64,000 bases of DNA, from assembly GCF_001598435.1 (NCBI RefSeq), contig NZ_BCYY01000002.1, forward strand, positions 62,001-126,000, given 5' to 3'. Below the pieces are notes generated by a model. The model saw nothing but the letters and a program-made list of their open reading frames with translations. It was not told where the DNA came from and did no database searches. This DNA comes from Sphingomonas pituitosa NBRC 102491 (GTDB lineage: Bacteria > Pseudomonadota > Alphaproteobacteria > Sphingomonadales > Sphingomonadaceae). A program made the translations under genes and the position numbers. Below are positions 58,728 to 64,000 of the stretch, one piece after another; position 1 is the stretch's first letter, and the number at the start of each line of letters is the position of its first letter.

Positions 58728-59149
58728 AGCTTCGCCGCGCGCTCTTCGAATGCTCCGATCATCTTGCGGAGCGCGCGGTCGAATACCTGGCCGGCCAGCA
58801 TCTCGAACACCCGGTTCTTGAACGCGAAGTCGACGCAGAAATCGACGTAACACCCGCCCTGCCCGTCCGGCCGGAACTTCCAGTCGTTCGACAGATGCTT
58901 GAGCGGCCCATCGACATATTCGACATGGACGGTATCCGGCCGCGCCTTGGTGACGCGCGAGGTGAACGTCTCGCGCAGCCCCTTGAAGCCGACGATCATG
59001 TCCGCGACCACCTGGGTGTCGCTCGACGAGCGCACGCGCATCGCGCTCACCCAGGGCAGGAACTCGGGGTAGCGGCCCACGTCCGCTACCAGATCGAACA
59101 TCTGTTCCGGCGTATAGGGAAGGTGCCGGGTTTCGCTGTGCTTGGGCAT
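58652..59149 (-). CDS. COQ10/RatA-family coenzyme Q-binding START protein
   Basis: A 165-residue START-like (polyketide cyclase/SRPBCC) protein. The N-terminus ETRHLPYTPEQMFDLVADVGRYPEFLPW and the later FKGLRETFTSRV are typical of COQ10 and RatA homologues. In mitochondria COQ10 helps ubiquinone reach the respiratory chain; RatA in E. coli affects ribosome association. A ubiquinone role is the more likely here. It overlaps lipA by one base and the cinA-type gene by 76 bases at the other end. Confidence 0.88.
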   Translation of the reverse strand: MPKHSETRHLPYTPEQMFDLVADVGRYPEFLPWVSAMRVRSSSDTQVVADMIVGFKGLRETFTSRVTKARPDTVHVEYVDGPLKHLSNDWKFRPDGQGGCYVDFCVDFAFKNRVFEMLAGQVFDRALRKMIGAFEERAAKLYAASGSSTGAAGDGINKSSAHNAA

Positions 59150-60081
59150 CAGGCCTTGGCGCTCGCCTTCGCCAGCTTGGCCTCGCGGGCCGCGCGCATC
59201 TCGGCGAAATCCTCGCCGGCGTGATAGCTGGAACGCGTCAGCGGCGACGAGGCGACCTGGAGGAAGCCCTTGGCCCGCGCGATCGCGCCATATGCCTGGA
59301 ACGCCTGCGGGGTCACGAACTCCTCCACCTTGGCGTGCTTCGGCGTCGGCTGGAGATACTGGCCCATCGTCAGGAAATCGATGTCGGCCGAGCGCATGTC
59401 GTCCATCACCTGGTGAACTTCCAGCCGCTGCTCGCCCAGCCCCAGCATGATGCCCGACTTGGTGAAGATCGACGGATCGAGCTTCTTGACCATCTCCAGC
59501 AGCCGCAGCGAGGCGTAATAGCGCGCGCCGGGGCGGATCATCGGATAGAGCCTGGGGACGGTTTCCAGATTGTGGTTGTACACGTCCGGCCGCGCCGCGA
59601 CGATCGCCTCGACGGCGGCTTCGTGCTTGTTGCGGAAATCGGGCGTGAGGATTTCGATCGTGGTGGTGGGGCTCGCCTTGCGGATCGCCTCGATCACCTT
59701 GACGAACTGGTGGGAGCCGCCGTCCGGCAGATCGTCACGGTCCACGGAGGTGATGACGATGTGCTCCAGCCCCATCTGCACCGCCGCCTCGGCGACGTGC
59801 TGCGGCTCCAGCGGGTCGACCTTGCGGGGCATGCCGGTCTTGACGTTGCAGAAGCGGCAAGCGCGCGTGCAGACGTCGCCCAGGATCATCACGGTGGCGT
59901 GTTTCTTGGTCCAGCACTCGCCGATGTTCGGACAGGCGGCCTCTTCGCACACGGTGGTGAGGTTTTTCGAGCGCATCAGCGCACGGGTCTTGGCGAACCC
60001 TTCGGACGTGGGCGCCTTGACGCGGATCCAGTCGGGCTTGCGGAGGCGTTCGGGCCGGGCCAGCGGAGTCTGCTCGTTCAT
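59149..60081 (-). CDS. lipA: Lipoyl synthase
   Basis: A 310-residue radical SAM enzyme. The radical-SAM cluster motif is [10 protein letters not shown], and the auxiliary cluster cysteines are in [13 protein letters not shown] near residue 45; the C-terminal serine ligand is in [14 protein letters not shown] chose [16 protein letters not shown] at 60081 as the start. It inserts sulfur into octanoyl groups to make lipoate. Confidence 0.97.
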   Translation of the reverse strand: MNEQTPLARPERLRKPDWIRVKAPTSEGFAKTRALMRSKNLTTVCEEAACPNIGECWTKKHATVMILGDVCTRACRFCNVKTGMPRKVDPLEPQHVAEAAVQMGLEHIVITSVDRDDLPDGGSHQFVKVIEAIRKASPTTTIEILTPDFRNKHEAAVEAIVAARPDVYNHNLETVPRLYPMIRPGARYYASLRLLEMVKKLDPSIFTKSGIMLGLGEQRLEVHQVMDDMRSADIDFLTMGQYLQPTPKHAKVEEFVTPQAFQAYGAIARAKGFLQVASSPLTRSSYHAGEDFAEMRAAREAKLAKASAKA

Positions 60082-60211
60082 GGGGGGCAGATAGAGCGCC
60101 CGGACGCGTTTCGCCAGCCCCGGAAATTGCGCATCAAGGTGCAAGGAGCGTAAGCTGGCGCCGCGCGTTCGCGGCGTCGACAATCCCCACAAGGATGAGT
60201 AGGCGACGGAC

Positions 60212-60841
60212 ATGGCAGGATTTCAAGAACTGATCGGTGGCTACCACCGCTTCCGCACCGACGGCTGGAGCAGCCAGCGCGCGCGCTGGGCCGAGCTTTC
60301 CGAGGGCCAGAGCCCGAAGGTGATGGTGATCGCCTGCTCCGACAGCCGAGTCGACCCCGCGCAGATCTTCGATACCTCGCCGGGCGAGATCTTCGTCGTG
60401 CGCAACGTCGCCAACCTCGTGCCGCCGTACGAGACCGATGGCGGTCGCCACGGCGTCTCGGCCGCGCTGGAGTTCGCGGTGACGCAGCTCAAGGTGCAGG
60501 AGATCGTGGTGATGGGCCATGGCGCCTGTGGCGGCGCGCATGCGGCGCTCACCCAGCGCTTCGCCGATGCCGAACAGGGCGAAGGCGGCTTCATCGCCCA
60601 CTGGGTCGACATGCTGGACGAGGCCCGGGACAAGATTCGGGCGGAATATGGCGACGGCCCCGAGGCCGTTCGCGCGATGGAGCAGGAAACGGTCCGCGTC
60701 TCGATCCGCAACCTGCGGACCTTCCCGTTCGTCGCCGAGCATGAGGCGTCGGGCGAGCTGACCATCCACGGCGCCTATTTCGCCATCGCCGACGGCGTGC
60801 TGCACGTGATGGGCGAAGACGAGACGTTCGCGGCGGCGTGA
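60212..60841 (+). CDS. Beta-class carbonic anhydrase
   Basis: A 209-residue enzyme converting CO2 and bicarbonate. Zinc ligands are Cys42, His103 and Cys106 (ACSDSRVDP and GHGACGG), with Asp44-Arg46 as the catalytic dyad. [11 protein letters not shown] is typical of the family. It is divergent from lipA and ends before a strong hairpin. Confidence 0.95.
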   Translation: MAGFQELIGGYHRFRTDGWSSQRARWAELSEGQSPKVMVIACSDSRVDPAQIFDTSPGEIFVVRNVANLVPPYETDGGRHGVSAALEFAVTQLKVQEIVVMGHGACGGAHAALTQRFADAEQGEGGFIAHWVDMLDEARDKIRAEYGDGPEAVRAMEQETVRVSIRNLRTFPFVAEHEASGELTIHGAYFAIADGVLHVMGEDETFAAA

Positions 60842-60847
60842 CCTTAT

Positions 60848-60876
60848 AAACTCCTCCCCGGCACGGGGAGGAGTTT
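60848..60876. terminator. Hairpin between convergent carbonic anhydrase and ppk2 genes
   Basis: A perfect 12-bp stem AAACTCCTCCCC/GGGGAGGAGTTT with a five-base loop. It begins seven bases past the carbonic anhydrase stop and ends five bases before the ppk2 stop, so it can serve both genes. T runs are short. Confidence 0.75.
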
Positions 60877-60880
60877 AGGT

Positions 60881-61657
60881 TTAGAACTTCCCCAGCGCCT
60901 CGGTCGCGACCTTCACCACTGCCGGATCGAGCTCCGGCGGCACCATCGGCACATGCTTTTCCAGCTGCTCGGCGATCGCGGTCAACGCGGCAATTCGCGC
61001 GGCCTTCTTGTGGTTGCCGTCGATCACGGTCCAGCGCGCGTGCGGGGTGTCGGTTTCGTGGAACATCTCGTGCATCGCGTCGAGATAATCCGCCCGACGC
61101 GAACGGTTGCGGAAATCGTCCGTGCCGGTTTTCCAGCGCTTCCACGGATGGGTCAGTCGGTCACGCAGCCGCTTGTCCTGGGTCTTCTGCGTCACGTGGA
61201 GGAAGATCTTGACCAGCGTCGCGCCGTTCTCGACCTGCTGCGCCTCGAAATCGTTGATCTCGGCATAGCCGCGCCGCCACTCTGCCTCGCTGGCATAGCC
61301 CTCGACGCGCTCGACCAGCACCCGGCCGTACCAGGTCCGATCGAACACCCCGATCTGATGCTGTGCCGGCAGCCGCTGCCAGAAGCGCCAGAGGAAGTGG
61401 TGCGACAGCTCCTCCTCGGTCGGCGCGGCGATCGGCCAGACCTCGTAATAGCGGGGGTCCCATTCGGCGGTGAGGCGCTTGATGACCCCGCCCTTCCCCG
61501 CCGCGTCCCACCCTTCGAACGCCACGATCGCGCGGCGCTTGTGGATGATGTGCGCGGTCTGGATATGGCTCAGCCGCTTCTGCAGCCTGGCGAGTTCGGT
61601 CTCATAGTCGCCGTCGAGCGCTAGACCGTCTTCATAGTTCGAAAGGTCGATCGTCAT
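60881..61657 (-). CDS. ppk2: Polyphosphate kinase 2 family protein
   Basis: A 258-residue single-domain PPK2. Walker A is FEGWDAAGKGG (47-57), Walker B and lid motifs are VFDRTWYGRVLVERVEG, and the family helix KRLRDRLTHPWKRWK follows. It phosphorylates nucleotides with polyphosphate (or the reverse). I prefer the ATG at 61657; an in-frame TTG at 61669 overlaps the upstream stop. Which nucleotide class it prefers cannot be told from this reading. Confidence 0.92.
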   Translation of the reverse strand: MTIDLSNYEDGLALDGDYETELARLQKRLSHIQTAHIIHKRRAIVAFEGWDAAGKGGVIKRLTAEWDPRYYEVWPIAAPTEEELSHHFLWRFWQRLPAQHQIGVFDRTWYGRVLVERVEGYASEAEWRRGYAEINDFEAQQVENGATLVKIFLHVTQKTQDKRLRDRLTHPWKRWKTGTDDFRNRSRRADYLDAMHEMFHETDTPHARWTVIDGNHKKAARIAALTAIAEQLEKHVPMVPPELDPAVVKVATEALGKF

Positions 61658-61665
61658 AGGGCGGC

Positions 61666-62682
61666 TCAACGCGGTGGCGCGATCAAGGCTGCATCGACGC
61701 GGTTGGCGAGGGGCTTGCCTTCCGCAAAGTCGGCGATGCTGGACAGCGTCGTCTCGGCGATCGCCGACAGCGCTTCCTCGGTGAGGAACGCCTGGTGGCC
61801 GGTGACCAGCACGTTGGGAAAGGTGAGCAGCCGCTGGAACTGGTCGTCGCCGATGATCTCGTTCGAGAGATCCTCAAAGAACAGGTCCGCCTCCTGCTCG
61901 TACACGTCGAGCGCGACGGCGCGGATCTTGCGCGCCTTGAGCCCCTCGATCAGCGCGGCCGTATCGATCAGCGCGCCGCGGCTGGTGTTGACGATCACCA
62001 GCCCGTCGCGCGCCTCGGCGATCACCTGCGCGTTGATCAGCCGATGGGTGTCGGGGGTGAGCGGGCAATGCAGCGTGAGGATCTCGGCGGTGCGCAGCAG
62101 TTCCTCGCGCGGCACGTAGCGCACACCGATCGCCTCCAGTGCGGGATCGGCGTGGAGATCGCTCGCCAGCACGGTGCAGCCGAAGCCGGCGCACAGGGCC
62201 CGGGCGACCAGCGCGCCGATCTTGCCGGTGCCGATCACGCCGACGGTGCGGCCATGGAGGTTGCGGCCGATCAGCCCGTCGAGCGCGAAGTTGTTTTCGC
62301 GCACCCGTGCCCAGGCGCGCGGGATCTGGCGGTCCACCGCGAGCAGCAGCCCGATGGTGAACTCGGCAACCGCGTGCGGCGAATAGGCGGGCACGCGCAC
62401 CACCGCGATGCCCAGCCGCTCGGCCGCGGCGAGATCGACATTGTTGAAGCCCGCACAGCGCAGCGCCACCAGCCGGACGCCCGCCCTGGCCAGCACGTCG
62501 AGCACCGCCGCATCGACGCCGTCGTTGACGAACACGCACACCGCCTGATGCCCGGCCGCCAGCGGGGCGGTCAGGACGTCGAGGCGGGGCTCGAGGAAGG
62601 TCAGGTCGTGGCCGAAGCGCGCATTGGCTTCGGCCAGGAAGCGGCGGTCATAGGCCTTGGTGTTGAACACCGCGACGCGCAT
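61666..62682 (-). CDS. D-2-hydroxyacid dehydrogenase (fermentative D-lactate dehydrogenase type)
   Basis: A 338-residue NAD-dependent dehydrogenase. The N-terminus MRVAVFNTKAYDRRFL is characteristic of LdhA. The cofactor loop is GVIGTGKIGALVARAL, catalytic Arg is in NTSRGALIDT, the Glu in YEQEADLFFED, and the His in TGHQAFLTEEA. I chose MRVAV at 62682; ATG at 62694 would add four residues. It follows aspS closely. Confidence 0.92.
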   Translation of the reverse strand: MRVAVFNTKAYDRRFLAEANARFGHDLTFLEPRLDVLTAPLAAGHQAVCVFVNDGVDAAVLDVLARAGVRLVALRCAGFNNVDLAAAERLGIAVVRVPAYSPHAVAEFTIGLLLAVDRQIPRAWARVRENNFALDGLIGRNLHGRTVGVIGTGKIGALVARALCAGFGCTVLASDLHADPALEAIGVRYVPREELLRTAEILTLHCPLTPDTHRLINAQVIAEARDGLVIVNTSRGALIDTAALIEGLKARKIRAVALDVYEQEADLFFEDLSNEIIGDDQFQRLLTFPNVLVTGHQAFLTEEALSAIAETTLSSIADFAEGKPLANRVDAALIAPPR

Positions 62683-62698
62683 GACCGCCGGCATCCGC

Positions 62699-64000
62699 TC
62701 AGCCGGCCTTGGGGCCGTCGACGCCCGGCGCCAGGCGGATGTGCAGTTCCTTGAGCTGCTTGTCGCTGACCGCCGAGGGCGCGTGCATCATCAGGTCCTC
62801 GGCCTTCTGCGTCATCGGGAAGGCGATCACCTCGCGGATGTTCGGCTCGTCGGCGAGCAGCATCACGATGCGGTCGACACCCGGGGCCGAGCCGCCATGC
62901 GGCGGCGCGCCGAACTTGAAGGCGTTGATCATGCCCGCGAAGTTCGTGTCGACATCGGCCTGCGTATAGCCGGCGATCTCGAACGCCTTGTACATGATCT
63001 CGGGCTTGTGGTTCCGGATCGCGCCCGAGGACAGCTCGATGCCGTTGCAGACGATGTCATACTGATAGGCGAGGATGTCGAGCGGATCCTTGGTCTCCAG
63101 CGCTTCCAGCTCACCCTGCGGCATCGAGAAGGGGTTGTGGCTGAAATCGACCTTCTTCGCGTCCTCGTCATATTCGAACATCGGGAAGTCGACGATCCAG
63201 CAGAACTCGAAGCGCTTCTTGTCGATCAACTCGAGCTGGTCGGCGGCGCGGGTGCGCGCGAGGCCAGCGAGCTTGGCCGCCTGCGCTTCCTTGCCGGCGG
63301 CGAAGAAGATGCCGTCGTTCGGGCCCAGGCCCATGGCTTCCGCCATCGCCTTCATGCCGTCCTGGCCATGGTTGTTGGCGATCGGACCGCCGAACACGCC
63401 GTCCTTCTGCGTCGCATAGCCGAGGCCGGGGAAGCCTTCCGACTGCGCCCAGCTGTTCATGTCGTCGAAGAACTTGCGGCTCTTCTCATGCGTGCCCGGT
63501 GCCGGGATCGCGCGGACGACGTCGCCGCCCTCGACGATCGAGGCGAATCGGCCGAAGCCCGAGCCCTTGAAGAAGTCCGACACGTCGGTGATCACCAGCG
63601 GGTTGCGCAGGTCCGGCTTGTCGTTGCCGTATTTCAGCATCGATTCGCGGTACGGGATGCGCTTGAACGGCAGCGCGCTGACGGTGCGGCCCATGCCCTC
63701 CCAGTCGGCGAATTCCTCGAATACGCCGTGCAGCACCGGCTCGATCGCGGCGAACACGTCGTCCTGCGTCACGAAGCTCATCTCGAAATCGAGCTGGTAG
63801 AATTCGCCGGGGCTGCGATCGGCGCGGGCATCCTCGTCGCGGAAGCAAGGCGCGATCTGGAAGTAACGGTCGAAGCCCGCGACCATCAGCAGCTGCTTGA
63901 ACATCTGCGGCGCCTGCGGGAGCGCATAGAACTTGCCCGGGTGGACGCGGCTGGGGACGAGATAGTCGCGCGCGCCCTCGGGGCTCGACGCGGTGAGGAT
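62699..64000 (-). CDS. aspS: Aspartate--tRNA ligase, 3' part
   Basis: The frame is open through base 64000, so the N-terminus (anticodon-binding domain) is outside the window. The visible 433 residues hold motif 2 ([25 protein letters not shown]), the bacterial insertion domain, and motif 3 ([27 protein letters not shown]). [16 protein letters not shown] matches the class II active-site region. It charges tRNA-Asp. No frameshift is visible. Confidence 0.97.
   Translation of the reverse strand: MLTASSPEGARDYLVPSRVHPGKFYALPQAPQMFKQLLMVAGFDRYFQIAPCFRDEDARADRSPGEFYQLDFEMSFVTQDDVFAAIEPVLHGVFEEFADWEGMGRTVSALPFKRIPYRESMLKYGNDKPDLRNPLVITDVSDFFKGSGFGRFASIVEGGDVVRAIPAPGTHEKSRKFFDDMNSWAQSEGFPGLGYATQKDGVFGGPIANNHGQDGMKAMAEAMGLGPNDGIFFAAGKEAQAAKLAGLARTRAADQLELIDKKRFEFCWIVDFPMFEYDEDAKKVDFSHNPFSMPQGELEALETKDPLDILAYQYDIVCNGIELSSGAIRNHKPEIMYKAFEIAGYTQADVDTNFAGMINAFKFGAPPHGGSAPGVDRIVMLLADEPNIREVIAFPMTQKAEDLMMHAPSAVSDKQLKELHIRLAPGVDGPKAG

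Noticed and set aside
56958..58853. 631-codon minus-strand frame opposite ispDF and the CinA-type gene
   Set aside because: The plus-strand genes have unmistakable enzyme signatures; this frame is composition-driven.

Overview
This high-GC window comes from a chromosome of an alphaproteobacterium in the Sphingomonadales (Sphingomonas/Novosphingobium type). The gene orders rpsB-tsf-pyrH-frr-uppS-cdsA-dxr-rseP-bamA-ompH-fabZ and dusB-ntrB-ntrC-ntrY-ntrX-hfq-hflX fit this group. So do fused ispDF, a PEP-CTERM protein, a RegB/RegA pair, tandem alphaproteobacterial LexA boxes, and a mannonate dehydratase whose catalytic residues carry the same numbers as in the Novosphingobium enzyme. Most of the window is core genome.

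Layout. 1-2.8 kb: the 3' end of bluB, a cysteine-rich DUF1636 protein, an SDR plus a DoxX-like protein divergent from an HxlR regulator, and a small membrane protein. 2.9-7.1 kb: an accessory island with two diverged same-orientation transposase genes, each with its own in-frame deletion, flanking two small membrane proteins and a class II tRNA-like sequence with an abnormal anticodon arm. 7.1-15 kb: retropepsin-like protease, MBL hydrolase, tatD, metG, holB, dacA, a degenerate RlpA/SPOR protein and mltB, all on the minus strand. 15-17.5 kb: PEP-CTERM protein, tRNA-Ser(UGA), a small exported orphan and rpmE.

17.5-28.7 kb is the envelope/translation block on the minus strand, from rpsB to fabZ, with many stop-start overlaps. 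At 28.8-29.2 kb a 73-residue membrane protein is preceded by two tandem GAAC-N7-GAAC LexA boxes, one lying inside its predicted promoter; this is a strong candidate for an SOS-induced small membrane protein. 29.1-31.5 kb: phospholipid synthesis (pssA, psd) and a divergent PmtA-like methyltransferase. 31.6-38.5 kb: manD, then a translationally coupled SDR, aminoglycoside-phosphotransferase-like (APH-like) and alcohol dehydrogenase unit with an acyl-CoA dehydrogenase, divergent from a regulator made of two fused TetR units.

38.5-46.7 kb: cytochrome bo3 quinol oxidase cyoABCD, SURF1 and the redox sensor pair regB/regA, joined by short overlaps, divergent from an MFS transporter. 46.7-56.9 kb: mazG, hflX, a tandem-domain hfq, and the nitrogen systems ntrYX and ntrBC with dusB. 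57-64 kb: ispDF, cinA-type amidase, a COQ10/RatA-like protein, lipA, beta-carbonic anhydrase, PPK2, a D-2-hydroxyacid dehydrogenase and the 3' part of aspS.

The best leads are the LexA-controlled membrane protein, the double Hfq, the tRNA-like element, the fused double TetR, an EF-hand loop inside the Skp/OmpH-like chaperone, and a structured repeat found between convergent genes. All calls rest on reading sequence and motifs; no database search was run.
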